From: DATDPM01 sp041498815
Lineage (GTDB): Bacteria; Pseudomonadota; Alphaproteobacteria; DATDPM01
Reading direction: 5' to 3'
Length of the DNA: 64,000 bases
Assembly (NCBI GenBank): GCA_041498815.1
Contig: JBGQJC010000004.1
Coordinates: 1-64,000 of the forward strand
The translations under genes were made by a program, and so were the position numbers. Numbering within the stretch: the stretch's first letter is position 1; each line of letters opens with the position of its first letter. The notes under the pieces are model-generated. The model worked only from the letters and a program-made list of their open reading frames with translations, was not told the DNA's origin and did no database searches. Shown here piece after piece: positions 32,101-39,825 of this stretch.

Positions 32101-32765
32101 CCGTATTTGAAAAGGCGCGCTTCCCGCACCCACAAATCCATGATCCCGCCTTCGTTCACCAGATCGTCGGAAACGCCCTGGATGAAGCAGGCGTGGGGCT
32201 GCGGCCGCTCATAGGCGGAAGTGCTGGCGCAAAGCTCGCCGGTATCGTGGTCGACGTAGTAGTGCCCCTGGGCGGGGCCGTCGATGCCGTAGGCCCAATG
32301 GAGGCCGGTGTTGAACCACTGGGGCGAATTGGGCGCGCCCATCTGGCACGCCATCATGTAGCGCATCTCGTCGAAGAAGGCGCGGGCGTCCCCTTCGGCG
32401 TCGAAGTAGTGGCCCTTCCAGCCCCAATAGGTCCAGGCGCCGGCCATGCGGTCGAACAGCGCGCGGGCATCCTTTTCGCCGGTGGTGGCGCCGTTTGCCG
32501 CCGGATCGGGCTCGGAGCGCCACAGCCATTCCGGGACGTTTTCCTCCGGTGCGCGCCGCAATTTCGCCGGCACGCCCGCCTTGCGGAAATATTTCTGGGC
32601 CAGCACGTCGCAGGCGACCTGCGACCAGGACGCCGGAACCAGGATATCCTCGAGCTCGAAAACCAGCGATCCGTCGGGATTGCGAATCTCGCTTCCCGCC
32701 GTTCGGAAGGCGACCTCCTCGTACGGAGATTTTCCTTCGCGAGTAAAGCGGCGCGCGATGCGCAT
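29091..32765 (-). CDS. nrdJ: Vitamin B12-dependent (class II) ribonucleotide reductase
   Basis: 1224 aa. It makes deoxyribonucleotides with adenosylcobalamin and works with or without oxygen. The N-terminal domain leads to the barrel with the first redox cysteine near CPNSGRIDASNPCSEY, then the LMVFR-type LLMFRGPDG region. The C-terminal third carries an internal insertion typical of alphaproteobacterial NrdJ and ends in a Cys-rich tail (CGDCGNF, then CLKCLTCG). The ATG at 32765 has GGGGG eight bases upstream and is preferred over a TTG at 32780. The palindrome at 32886-32899 may be its operator. The 3' end is the target of the element at 27009-29106. Confidence 0.95.
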   Translation of the reverse strand: MRIARRFTREGKSPYEEVAFRTAGSEIRNPDGSLVFELEDILVPASWSQVACDVLAQKYFRKAGVPAKLRRAPEENVPEWLWRSEPDPAANGATTGEKDARALFDRMAGAWTYWGWKGHYFDAEGDARAFFDEMRYMMACQMGAPNSPQWFNTGLHWAYGIDGPAQGHYYVDHDTGELCASTSAYERPQPHACFIQGVSDDLVNEGGIMDLWVREARLFKYGSGTGSNFSKLRGDAEPLSGGGRSSGLMSFLKIGDRAAGAIKSGGTTRRAAKMVVVDIDHPDIEQFISWKVTEEEKVASLVAGSRLANIHLNAILRACHKAPEGLTGEDRFDPGKNRGLRQAISDARKAMIPENYIERVKQFARQGFTSIQFKTYDTDWDSEAYLTVSGQNSNNTVRVADNFLEAVEADGDWNLTRRTDGKLHKTVKARELWEQIAYAAWACADPGLQFDTTINDWHTCPNSGRIDASNPCSEYMFLDDTACNLASVNLLMFRGPDGRFDIDGFRHAVRLWTVVLEISVLMAQFPARRIAQLSYEYRTLGLGFANLGGLLMASGLGYDSDQARAICGTITALMTGASYAASAEMARELGPFPGFAKNREPMLRVMRNHRRAAYGAKDGYEKLAIAPVPIEERHCPDPDLVEAARAAWDEAVQLGEAHGYRNAQATVVAPTGTIGLVMDCDTTGIEPDFAIVKFKKLAGGGYFKIINRTVPVALATLGYGEDQMEEILRYAVGHGTLAKAPGIDHAALRRKGFNEGTIQTLEQALGSAFDIRFAFNKWTLGAEFCTRVLGFPEAEMDNVSFDMLAALGFSKEEIEAANTYCCGAMTVEGAPHLRAEHLPVFDCANPCGRKGKRYLSVESHIRMLASCQPFVSGAISKTINMPNHGTIEDCKNAYMLSWKLGLKANALYRDGSKLSQPLSSMTTDAIEETDAPAIAAVEAPRIVERIVERIVEVERIAAERNRLPQRRKGYIQKAIVGGHKVYLRTGEYEDGRIGEIFLDMHKEGAAFRSMMNNFAIAISIALQYGVPLEEFVDAFTFTRFDPSGIVEGNDAIKMATSVLDYIFRELAISYLGRKDLAHVEPSDLLPDSVGRGKDDGMPPKEPDAALDAVKRLTSTGYVRSNLYIVSSGGAKRSASGGDERAAGPAVTAMIAADATSVLMGTGTAEAVAFSVSVGQSVDPRLEEAHLARLKGYEGDACGDCGNFTLVRNGTCLKCLTCGTTSGCS

Positions 32766-33128
32766 GGCGTGGACCCCCAATCTGCAGGTTTTCTTTTTTT
32801 GACCGCGGGTCCCGCAGAGCCCGCCGGCCCTTCGCGCCGGTCATCGCCCCAATCCCCAGGGCAACGGCACGAGTCGCTATGAAGCCACAACGTGTTGTGC
32901 GTTTCAATACATTTTGTGTTACAGCGGTATTGCACCGCAAAATATGGTAGCGAACGCCGCAATTTTCCACGGCATTCGGGCTGCGCGCTTATTTTTAAGA
33001 GAGCCGCGCGGCGCGCGTCGTCGTTCACCGCCGCTGGCGGGACAAGACGAATCGCAGGGCGGCGGTGCCCTGGACGCGAGACGGGCCTCCGGGCATTATG
33101 CGCCCGCGTTGAAACCCGGACTTCGCGC
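32766..33128. other. Divergent intergenic region, nrdJ / NDUFA12
   Basis: 363 bp with promoters for both directions. It contains the 14-bp palindrome at 32886-32899, a small hairpin GCGGT-ATTGC-ACCGC at about 32924-32938, and an AT-rich core around 32900-32950. No gene is visible. Confidence 0.4.
32886..32899. promoter_or_regulatory. NrdR-box-like palindrome upstream of nrdJ
   Basis: CACAAC-GT-GTTGTG is a 12-bp dyad with the CACAA...TTGTG arms of NrdR boxes. The centre differs from the usual TATA. A second possible half-site, TTGTG, lies at 32914-32918, 19 bp further on, which is not the classical tandem spacing. Repression of nrdJ by NrdR is plausible but weakly supported. Confidence 0.3.
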
Positions 33129-33488
33129 ATGAGCATCTCAACCCGTATCTACACCTGGCTTCGCGGCGAATTCATGGGACGGGACCCGTTCGGGAACCGC
33201 TATTACCGGCTGCGCGCGGGAACGAGGGCAGGGGGGCGCGACCGGCGCTGGGTGATTTATTCGGGTGAGGCCGAGGCGAGCAAGGTTCCGCCGGCTTGGC
33301 ACGCCTGGTTGCATCACACCATCGACCAGCCGCCGTCGGATGCCGAGCTCGCGCCTTATGCCTGGGTGAAGGCGCATGAGCCAAATCCGACGGGCACCGA
33401 TTCCGCCTATCGCCCGCAAGGGCACCTGCTTTCGGGCGGCCGGCGCGTGCCCGGCACCGGCGATTACGAGCCCTGGCGCCCGTCGTAA
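33129..33488 (+). CDS. NDUFA12 family subunit of NADH:ubiquinone oxidoreductase
   Basis: 119 aa. It matches the B17.2/NDUFA12 accessory subunit that alphaproteobacteria share with mitochondria. Key segments are the early GRDPFGNRYYR, then RRWVIYSGEAEASKVPPAWH, then HAWLHHTIDQPP. It binds the membrane-facing side of complex I and aids assembly. It stands apart from the nuo operon, as is usual, and is followed 51 bp later by mlaD. Confidence 0.92.
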   Translation: MSISTRIYTWLRGEFMGRDPFGNRYYRLRAGTRAGGRDRRWVIYSGEAEASKVPPAWHAWLHHTIDQPPSDAELAPYAWVKAHEPNPTGTDSAYRPQGHLLSGGRRVPGTGDYEPWRPS

Positions 33489-33539
33489 CCGGGCCACTGG
33501 GCTCTAAGTCCGGCGCCGCAGTCGAACGAGGATGAACCG

Positions 33540-34103
33540 ATGAACAAGAATGCGATCGAAACCATCATGGGCGCCGTGGTTCTCGTGGTGGCCGCCCTGT
33601 TTGTGGTGTTTGCCTACTCGAGCGCCGACATCGCCGCGGTCAAAGGCTACCAAGTGACCGCCAAGTTCGACCGTGCGGACGGCATCCGCAACGGCACCGA
33701 CGTGCGCATGAGCGGGATCAAGGTCGGCACCGTGATCCATGAATCGCTCGAGCCCGACACCTATTTTGCCGTGCTGAAGTTCAGCATCGATCCCAGCGTG
33801 AAACTTCCGACCGACTCCGCGGCCAAGATCGTGAGCGACGGGTTATTGGGCAGCAAATACGTCGCGCTCGAGCCCGGCGCCGAAGACAAAATGCTGCAGC
33901 CGGGCGGCGAGATCACCCACACCCAATCCGCGATCAATTTGGAGGACCTCGTGAGCCGCTACATCTTCAGCGGCTCGAGCAAGAAGGACAAGGATACGGG
34001 CAAGGGCGCAGCGCCCGGCGGGACTCCGGGTGCCGCTCCGGGTGCCACTCCGGGTGCGGACAAGGGCTCCGACATGGACAAGGACCCCAAGAGCGACCAA
34101 TGA
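33540..34103 (+). CDS. mlaD: Outer membrane lipid asymmetry protein MlaD
   Basis: 187 aa. One N-terminal membrane helix (about 8-28) precedes an MCE domain (about 35-125) with the patterns YQVTAKFDRADGIRNGTDV, then RMSGIKVGTV, then IVSDGLLGSKYVALEPG. MlaD hexamers bind phospholipid in the periplasm as part of the MlaFEDB transporter. The C-terminal 45 residues form a Gly/Pro/Lys/Asp tail made of short GATPG-type repeats. The other mla genes are not nearby. Confidence 0.93.
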   Translation: MNKNAIETIMGAVVLVVAALFVVFAYSSADIAAVKGYQVTAKFDRADGIRNGTDVRMSGIKVGTVIHESLEPDTYFAVLKFSIDPSVKLPTDSAAKIVSDGLLGSKYVALEPGAEDKMLQPGGEITHTQSAINLEDLVSRYIFSGSSKKDKDTGKGAAPGGTPGAAPGATPGADKGSDMDKDPKSDQ

Positions 34104-34158
34104 CCCCGGTTTCGTCCTCCGGAACTTTTCGTATTTCGCCGCCCCGACCGTTCGCTCG

Positions 34159-34392
34159 ATGAAACGCGCTTTGAGCCGGCGAGGCCCCGCCGCTTGGCGC
34201 ACGCCCGAAGGCAAGCCGGTTTCATGCTACGAGAAGATCAAGGTGCTCAATCAGAACATCACCGAGATCAAGCAACTCTCTCAAGACGCCCTCGAGGACG
34301 CGGTTCTGATGGGCTGCGCGGAAGACCAGCTCCGCCAGGTCCTCCACGACATGGTCGAGGCCCTCCATAATCCCTATCGCAAGAAGAAATAG
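34159..34392 (+). CDS. Small conserved hypothetical protein (77 aa)
   Basis: 77 aa. After a basic N-terminus it reads CYEKIKVLNQNITEIKQL, then DALEDAVLMGC and VLHDMVEALHNPY. This compact helical pattern looks conserved and is often found beside DUF2155 genes in alphaproteobacteria, as far as I recall. The function is unknown. It lies between mlaD (55 bp) and the DUF2155 gene (4 bp). Confidence 0.65.
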   Translation: MKRALSRRGPAAWRTPEGKPVSCYEKIKVLNQNITEIKQLSQDALEDAVLMGCAEDQLRQVLHDMVEALHNPYRKKK

Positions 34393-34396
34393 GGTC

Positions 34397-34888
34397 TTGG
34401 CACTGGCGGTGCTTGCGGCGGCGCTGGCTGCCGCTGCCGCCTTCGCCCAGGACGAATACGTTCCGGAAAACGAGATGCCGGCGCCGGCGCCGGCGCCCGC
34501 GGCTCCGCAAGCCAAGCCATCGCGCCCGCCGGCTATTCAACCGCCGCCGGCACCCGCCGCCCCGACCACGGTCGCGGTCCTCCAGGGTCTCGACAAGGTG
34601 ACGGCGCGCATCTCCACGATCGACGCGCCCATCGGTACCGCGGTCCATTTCGGGACGCTCGAAATCGTCCCCCACGCCTGCTCCAAGACGCCGCCCGAGG
34701 AGGCGCCCGAGTCGGCCGCCTTCCTCGAGATCGCCGAGGTCAAGCCGGGCGAGCCGCGCAAGGAACTGTTCACGGGATGGATGTTCGCGTCATCCCCAGC
34801 GCTCTCCGCGCTCGAGCACCCGGTTTACGACGTCTGGGTGCTCGACTGCAAAACCGCGTCCAGCGCGCCCTCCGGCAAGTCGCCGTAG
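34397..34888 (+). CDS. DUF2155 family exported protein
   Basis: 163 aa from a TTG at 34397. A signal peptide (LAVLAAALAAAAAFAQ) and a long Pro/Ala stretch precede the DUF2155 domain (about 60-155), with LQGLDKVTARIST, HFGTLEIVPHACSKTPPEE and SALEHPVYDVWVLDC. The basic residues expected before the signal core (ARRNRV) are encoded in frame upstream of the TTG but have no ATG/GTG, so the true start may be a rare codon a few positions earlier. The last 64 bp overlap the 3' end of aat on the other strand. Confidence 0.8.
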   Translation: MALAVLAAALAAAAAFAQDEYVPENEMPAPAPAPAAPQAKPSRPPAIQPPPAPAAPTTVAVLQGLDKVTARISTIDAPIGTAVHFGTLEIVPHACSKTPPEEAPESAAFLEIAEVKPGEPRKELFTGWMFASSPALSALEHPVYDVWVLDCKTASSAPSGKSP

Positions 34889-35475
34889 AACGTCGCCTGC
34901 ACCTTCAAGGCTTCAGAGAGGCGGCGGTGGTATTCGCCCCGGCTCACCTCGGCGACGCCGAAGCGGCTCAAGTGCGCGGTGACGAATTGGGTGTCGAGCA
35001 TCCGGAAACCGCCCGCGCGCAAGCGTGCCACCAGATGAACCAGCGCCACCTTGCTCGCGTCGCGCTCGCGGCTGAACATGCTCTCGCCGAAGAACGCGGC
35101 CCCCAAAGAGACTCCGTATAGCCCGCCCGCAAGCTTGCCGTCCCGCCAACACTCGACGCTGTGCGCGAACCCCATGGCGAACAGGTCGTCGTAAAGCGAC
35201 AGGATCTCGGCGTTGATCCAGGTGTTGGGGCGGTTGGGCGCGGCTTCGGCGCAGCACCGCATCACCTCCGGGAAGGCCCGGTCGCAACGCACCTCGAACA
35301 GGTTGCGCCGCAGCGTGCGCCGCAGGCTCCGCGGCACGTGGAATTTTTCCAGCGGCAGAAGGCCGCGACGCTCGGGATCGATCCAATAGAGCTTCGAATC
35401 CTCGCGGCTCTCGGCCATGGGGAAAATCCCGGCCGCATAAGCGCGCAGCAAAACCTGCGGCGTCAGCTGCGACAT
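34825..35475 (-). CDS. aat: Leucyl/phenylalanyl-tRNA-protein transferase
   Basis: 216 aa. It adds Leu or Phe to proteins with N-terminal Arg or Lys, making them ClpS-ClpAP substrates. The family motifs are LLRAYAAGIFPMAES, then WIDPERRGLLPL, then NTWINAEILSLYDDLFAMG and AAFFGESMFSR. It lies 12 bp after accC in the leftward cluster. The 3' end overlaps the DUF2155 gene by 64 bp tail to tail, which is long for a convergent pair. Confidence 0.94.
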   Translation of the reverse strand: MSQLTPQVLLRAYAAGIFPMAESREDSKLYWIDPERRGLLPLEKFHVPRSLRRTLRRNLFEVRCDRAFPEVMRCCAEAAPNRPNTWINAEILSLYDDLFAMGFAHSVECWRDGKLAGGLYGVSLGAAFFGESMFSRERDASKVALVHLVARLRAGGFRMLDTQFVTAHLSRFGVAEVSRGEYHRRLSEALKVQATFYGDLPEGALDAVLQSSTQTS

Positions 35476-35487
35476 CGCAAACGCGCC

Positions 35488-36831
35488 TTACGGGCGATGC
35501 CCGAGATATTTTTCGAGCCAGTGAATGTCATAGTTGCCGTTCAGAAAATCGGGTTCGGCGATGAGCCGCGCGTGCAGCGGGATCGTGGTCTTGATTCCGC
35601 CGATCACATATTCCTCGAGCGCGCGCCGGAGCCGCATCAAACATTCGTTGCGCGTGCGCCCTTTCACCACCAGCTTGGCGATCAGGCTGTCGTAATGGGG
35701 CGGCACCGTGCAGCCCGAATAAAGCGCGGAATCGACGCGCACGTCGAGTCCGCCCGGTGCGTGGTAATCGGTGACGTGGCCCGGCGAGGGCGCAAAGCTG
35801 TCCGGGTCCTCGGCGTTGATGCGGCATTCGATGGCGTGCCCCGAAAACACGATGTCGCTTTGGCGAAGCCCCAGCGGCGCGCCCGCCGCGACCCGGATCT
35901 GCTCGCGCACCAGATCGATGTCGCAGATCATCTCGGTCACCGGATGCTCGACCTGAAGGCGCGTATTCATTTCGATGAAATGGAATTCTCCGTCTTGATA
36001 AAGGAATTCCACCGTGCCGGCGCTCTGATAGCCGAGCTTCGACATGGCGGCGGCCACCGTCCCGCCGATGCGGTCGCGCTCTTCGGAATTGAGCGCGGGC
36101 GAGGGCGCTTCCTCCAAGATTTTCTGGTGCCGCCGCTGAAGCGAACAATCGCGCTCGCCCAAATGCACCACCTGGCCGAAGGAATCCCCCAGCACCTGGA
36201 TCTCGATGTGGCGGGGGTGGGTCAAGAGCTTTTCGAGATAGACCGAGTCGTTGCCGAACGCGGCCTTCGCCTCGGCGCGCGCGATCGGCAAGGCGCGGCG
36301 CAGCTCGTCCGCGTTTCCCGCCGGTTTCATGCCCCGCCCGCCGCCGCCCGCGGCCGCCTTGACCAGCACCGGGAACCCCAGCTCGCCGGCAAGCCTAAGC
36401 GCTTCGGCTTCGCTCTCCACCGGCGCCTCGGAGCCCGCGACCACGGGAATACCCAGTTCCCGCATCGCGGCCTTGGCCCGCACCTTGTCGCCCATCATCC
36501 GCATGTGCTTGGGCTCCGGGCCGATGAAGACGAAGCCATGCTCCTTCACGACCTCGGCGAAGTCCGCGTTCTCGGCCAGGAACCCGACGCCGGGATGGAT
36601 GGCGTCGGTGCCGGTGATGGTGGCGGCCGATATGATCGCGGGGATGTTGAGATAGCTTTTGGCGCTCGGCGCCGGACCGATGCACACGCTCTCGTCGGCG
36701 AGGCGCACGTGCATGGCGTCCGAATCGGCGGTCGAATGGACGGCGACGGTGCGGATTCCCATCTCGCGGCAGGCGCGGTGGATGCGAAGCGCAATCTCGC
36801 CGCGGTTCGCGATGAGCACTTTTTCGAACAT
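35488..36831 (-). CDS. accC: Acetyl-CoA carboxylase, biotin carboxylase subunit
   Basis: 447 aa, full length. It has the ATP-grasp fold with an N-terminal IANRGEIALRIHRACREMG, the glycine-rich KAAAGGGGRGMK ATP loop and the catalytic segment EMNTRLQVEHPVTE (near 285-297). It carboxylates biotin on AccB in fatty acid synthesis. It starts 4 bp after the end of accB, within an aroQ-accB-accC-aat cluster. Confidence 0.96.
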   Translation of the reverse strand: MFEKVLIANRGEIALRIHRACREMGIRTVAVHSTADSDAMHVRLADESVCIGPAPSAKSYLNIPAIISAATITGTDAIHPGVGFLAENADFAEVVKEHGFVFIGPEPKHMRMMGDKVRAKAAMRELGIPVVAGSEAPVESEAEALRLAGELGFPVLVKAAAGGGGRGMKPAGNADELRRALPIARAEAKAAFGNDSVYLEKLLTHPRHIEIQVLGDSFGQVVHLGERDCSLQRRHQKILEEAPSPALNSEERDRIGGTVAAAMSKLGYQSAGTVEFLYQDGEFHFIEMNTRLQVEHPVTEMICDIDLVREQIRVAAGAPLGLRQSDIVFSGHAIECRINAEDPDSFAPSPGHVTDYHAPGGLDVRVDSALYSGCTVPPHYDSLIAKLVVKGRTRNECLMRLRRALEEYVIGGIKTTIPLHARLIAEPDFLNGNYDIHWLEKYLGHRP

Positions 36832-36835
36832 CCGC

Positions 36836-37270
36836 CTATTCCAGAATCAGCAAGACCTCGCCGAATTCGACCGGCGCCCCGTCGGCGACCAGAATTTCGG
36901 CGACCTTGCCGGCGCGTGGTGCCAGCACCGGATTCATGGTCTTCATCGCCTCGATGAGGAGGAGCGTCTGGCCCTTTTTCACGGCATCGCCGACGGCGAC
37001 GAAGGGCGGGGCGCCCGGCTCGGGGGCCGCATAGACGGTTCCCACCATCGGCGAGGCGACGGCGCCCGGACGATCGGCGGCGATGCGGGCCGCCGGCGCA
37101 TCCCCCGCCTCGGGCTTTGCTTTGGGTGCAACGGCGGGGCTGCCGGACTCGCGCGCCACCCGAAGGCTGCGCCCGAACGCCCTGACCTCGATTTCGCCGA
37201 GACCCGTTTCTTCCAGCAGCCGGGCGAGTTTTCGCACCAGCTCGCTATCGACGCCGAACGGCCACATCAT
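36836..37270 (-). CDS. accB: Acetyl-CoA carboxylase, biotin carboxyl carrier protein
   Basis: 144 aa. A short N-terminal helix and an Ala/Pro-rich hinge lead to the biotinyl domain, with SPMVGTVYAAPEPGAPPF and the biotin lysine in EAMKTMNPV. The ATG at 37270 overlaps the aroQ stop by 4 bp (ATGA), so the two are translationally coupled. Confidence 0.95.
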   Translation of the reverse strand: MMWPFGVDSELVRKLARLLEETGLGEIEVRAFGRSLRVARESGSPAVAPKAKPEAGDAPAARIAADRPGAVASPMVGTVYAAPEPGAPPFVAVGDAVKKGQTLLLIEAMKTMNPVLAPRAGKVAEILVADGAPVEFGEVLLILE

Positions 37271-37713
37271 TTTTCGGCCGACTGCAGCCGCGCCATGGCT
37301 TCGAGGGCCAGCACGTAGCCGTGGCCGCGCAGGCCGCATATGACACCGGTGGCGGCGCGGCTGACGTAGGAGCTTTGGCGGAAATCCTCGCGCCGGTAAA
37401 TGTTGGAGAGGTGCACCTCGATGACCGGAACGTCCACGGCCTGCAGGGCGTCCAGGATGGCGATCGAGGTATGGCTCAAGGCCCCGGCGTTGATGATGAT
37501 GCCGGCGGCCTTGCGGCGCGCCTTCTGGACCAGGTCCACCAGCTCCGCCTCGCTGTTGCTCTGGCGGAAGTCGAGGGCAAGGCCGAGCTCCTCGGCCTTG
37601 GCCCGGCAGGCCGCCTCGATGTCGGCGAGCGTCTCGTGGCCGTAGATGTCCGGCTCGCGCTCCCCCAGGAGGTTCAAATTGGGCCCGTTCAAAATGAGGA
37701 TAGTGGCGGTCAT
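37267..37713 (-). CDS. aroQ: Type II 3-dehydroquinate dehydratase
   Basis: 148 aa from the ATG at 37713, the usual dodecameric type II length. Motifs: ILILNGPNLNLLGEREPDIYG with the catalytic tyrosine, RQSNSEAELVDLVQ, INAGALSHTSIAILDAL and EVHLSNIYRREDFR. It catalyses the third step of the shikimate pathway. aroQ upstream of accBC is a frequent arrangement in proteobacteria. Confidence 0.96.
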   Translation of the reverse strand: MTATILILNGPNLNLLGEREPDIYGHETLADIEAACRAKAEELGLALDFRQSNSEAELVDLVQKARRKAAGIIINAGALSHTSIAILDALQAVDVPVIEVHLSNIYRREDFRQSSYVSRAATGVICGLRGHGYVLALEAMARLQSAEK

Positions 37714-37975
37714 GGCTGCCGCGCCGAAGGTCTGACGGCAAGGGTTATAACATGCGGCCCGAGGGGCGCAATCCGGCAGGGGGCGGCTTGGCGGCGGCGC
37801 GCGGTCGTCCCGCCGGGGCAAAAATTCCGCCGCCCGCATTTTTTTCTTTTCATCCGCGGACGAATGCCATATAGCGACGACTCGGCCGCTTTGATAATGC
37901 CGCGCGTCGTCGGCTCGGCCAGTTTCTTTTTGAAACCGGGGGGTGCGCGCCCCTCCCAGCCGATAGAGCCGAGCG

Positions 37976-39106
37976 ATGAATGAAAAGATCGCCCGTTTCC
38001 TCGTCGAGAAAAAGCCCGAGACGCCGTGTCTCGTGGTCGATCTCGACGTGGTCGCACAGAACTACGGGATGCTGCACGGTCTTCTTCCGTGGGCGAAAAT
38101 CTATTACGCCGTCAAAGCCAATCCCGCGGAGGAGATCATCAGGCTCCTGGTGGGCCTCGGGTCGAGCTTCGACACCTCGAGCATCTACGAGGTTGACGAC
38201 TGCCTGAAGGCGGGAGCCAAGCCCGACGCGATTTCCTTCAGCAATACGATCAAGAAGCAGCGCCACATCGAAGCCGCCTTCGATCGCGGCGTGCGCCTCT
38301 TCGCCTTCGATTCGATCGGCGAGCTGGAGAAGCTGGCAACAGCCGCGCCCGGCGCCCAGGTCTATTGCCGCATGCGCATAACCAACGAAGGCGCCGACTG
38401 GCCGCTCTCCGAGAAGTTCGGCTGCGAGATCGAAATGGCCCGCGACCTTCTGATTCGGGCCCGCGACTTCGGCCTCGACCCGTATGGCGTTGCCTTCCAC
38501 GTCGGCTCGCAACAGCGCGACGTGAAGCAATGGGACGTCGCGATCGGCAAGACGGCGATGCTGTTCTCGGCTTTGAACGAGGTCGGGATCGAGCTCAAGA
38601 TGCTGAACCTGGGCGGCGGATTTCCCGCGCGCTACCGGACCGAGGCGCCGCCGCTCGAAGACTACGCCGCAACCATCAACAAGGCGTTGCGCCGCACCTT
38701 CGGCAACAAGCCGCCCCAGGTGATGGTGGAGCCCGGCCGCATCATGGCCGGCGACGCCGGCGTGATCCAGGCCGAGGTCATCCTGATCTCGCAGAAGTCC
38801 TACAGCGACAAGCGGCGCTGGGTGTATCTCGACATCGGCAAGTTCGGCGGCCTCGTGGAGACCATCGGCGAGGCGATCCGCTACCGCGTCCGCACGCCGC
38901 ATGACGGCGGGGCGATGGGCCCCGTGGTGCTCGCGGGTCCCACCTGCGACGGCGAGGACATCCTCTACGACAAGGCGGATTACCAGTTGCCGCTCGATCT
39001 CAAGGCCGGCGACAAGATCGAGATTCTGAGCACCGGGGCCTACACCACGAGCTATTGCTCGGTGGGGTTCAACGGCTTCCCGCCGTTCAAGGCTTATTAC
39101 ATCTGA
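37976..39106 (+). CDS. Type III PLP-dependent ornithine/lysine decarboxylase
   Basis: 376 aa, an alanine-racemase-fold decarboxylase. The PLP lysine is K47 in YYAVKANP. HVGSQQRD, the glycine loop LNLGGGFPARY and the active-site PTCDGEDIL (near 320) identify the eukaryotic-type ODC group. It makes putrescine from ornithine and often cadaverine from lysine. The specificity cannot be fixed by eye. The methionine salvage genes begin 77 bp downstream, a sensible neighbour because spermidine synthesis releases methylthioadenosine. Confidence 0.9.
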   Translation: MNEKIARFLVEKKPETPCLVVDLDVVAQNYGMLHGLLPWAKIYYAVKANPAEEIIRLLVGLGSSFDTSSIYEVDDCLKAGAKPDAISFSNTIKKQRHIEAAFDRGVRLFAFDSIGELEKLATAAPGAQVYCRMRITNEGADWPLSEKFGCEIEMARDLLIRARDFGLDPYGVAFHVGSQQRDVKQWDVAIGKTAMLFSALNEVGIELKMLNLGGGFPARYRTEAPPLEDYAATINKALRRTFGNKPPQVMVEPGRIMAGDAGVIQAEVILISQKSYSDKRRWVYLDIGKFGGLVETIGEAIRYRVRTPHDGGAMGPVVLAGPTCDGEDILYDKADYQLPLDLKAGDKIEILSTGAYTTSYCSVGFNGFPPFKAYYI

Positions 39107-39151
39107 ACCTTAAGGTCCGCGATCCGCTCGCGGCCCGGCGTGCGACCGCGC

Positions 39152-39157
39152 TATAAT
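39152..39157 (+). promoter_or_regulatory. Perfect -10 element upstream of mtnB
   Basis: TATAAT lies 27 bp before the mtnB start codon. No good -35 is seen at 17 bp, so the promoter may be activator-dependent or internal to a larger transcript. Confidence 0.35.
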
Positions 39158-39183
39158 CCTTTGCCTCGGGCGGGAGAGCCTGG

Positions 39184-39825
39184 ATGCCCAGAGGAAATGG
39201 GACGCCGCTAGCCGGTTCAAAGGCCGTCACGGCCATCATCGCCGCCGGAAAATTCGCGGCCGCCCGCGGCTGGGTCCCGGCCACTTCGGGAAATTTCTCG
39301 GCGCGGGTCGAGGGCGGCCTCATCGCCGTCACCCGCTCGGGATGCGACAAGGGGGCGCTGTCCGAGGCCGATATCGCGACCTTCGCCCTCGACGCCCCGA
39401 TACCGCCGGGCGTTTCCGCCGAAACGCCGCTCCATGTTTCGCTTTACCGCTCCGACGCCCAAATCGGCGCCGTGTTCCACGTCCACAGCCCGGCCGCGGC
39501 GCTGCTCTCGCGGCTCAACGCCGGCCGGGATGGCCTCCGGCTTTGCGGCTGGGAGCTGCAAAAGGCCTTCGCCGGGGTCGCCTCCCACGAAACGGCGCTC
39601 CTGATCCCGATTTTCGCCAACAACCAGGACACCGCGGCGCTGGCCCGCGAGGTCGAGCGCAGGCTGGCTGAGATGACGGAGGACTCCGTGCGGGCGCCGG
39701 GTTATCTTTTGGCGGGGCACGGGCTTTACGCCTGGGGCGAAACCGCGGGTGATGCGGAACGCCATCTCGAGGCCTTCGATGCCCTTTTTGCTCTGGAACT
39801 CGAAATGATGAGAATCGGACCATGA
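39184..39825 (+). CDS. mtnB: Methylthioribulose-1-phosphate dehydratase
   Basis: 213 aa, class II aldolase fold. WVPATSGNFSARV binds the phosphate; the metal histidines include those in VFHVHSPAAALL; the end has LAGHGLYAWGE. It removes water from methylthioribulose-1-phosphate in methionine salvage. It overlaps mtnD by 4 bp. The three genes mtnB-mtnD-mtnC are coupled, but mtnA and an MTA-processing enzyme are not in this window. Confidence 0.93.
   Translation: MPRGNGTPLAGSKAVTAIIAAGKFAAARGWVPATSGNFSARVEGGLIAVTRSGCDKGALSEADIATFALDAPIPPGVSAETPLHVSLYRSDAQIGAVFHVHSPAAALLSRLNAGRDGLRLCGWELQKAFAGVASHETALLIPIFANNQDTAALAREVERRLAEMTEDSVRAPGYLLAGHGLYAWGETAGDAERHLEAFDALFALELEMMRIGP

Noticed and set aside
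39107..39183. A SAM riboswitch upstream of mtnB
   Set aside because: The 77-bp gap lacks the conserved SAM-I or SAM-II elements; only a -10 box is present.
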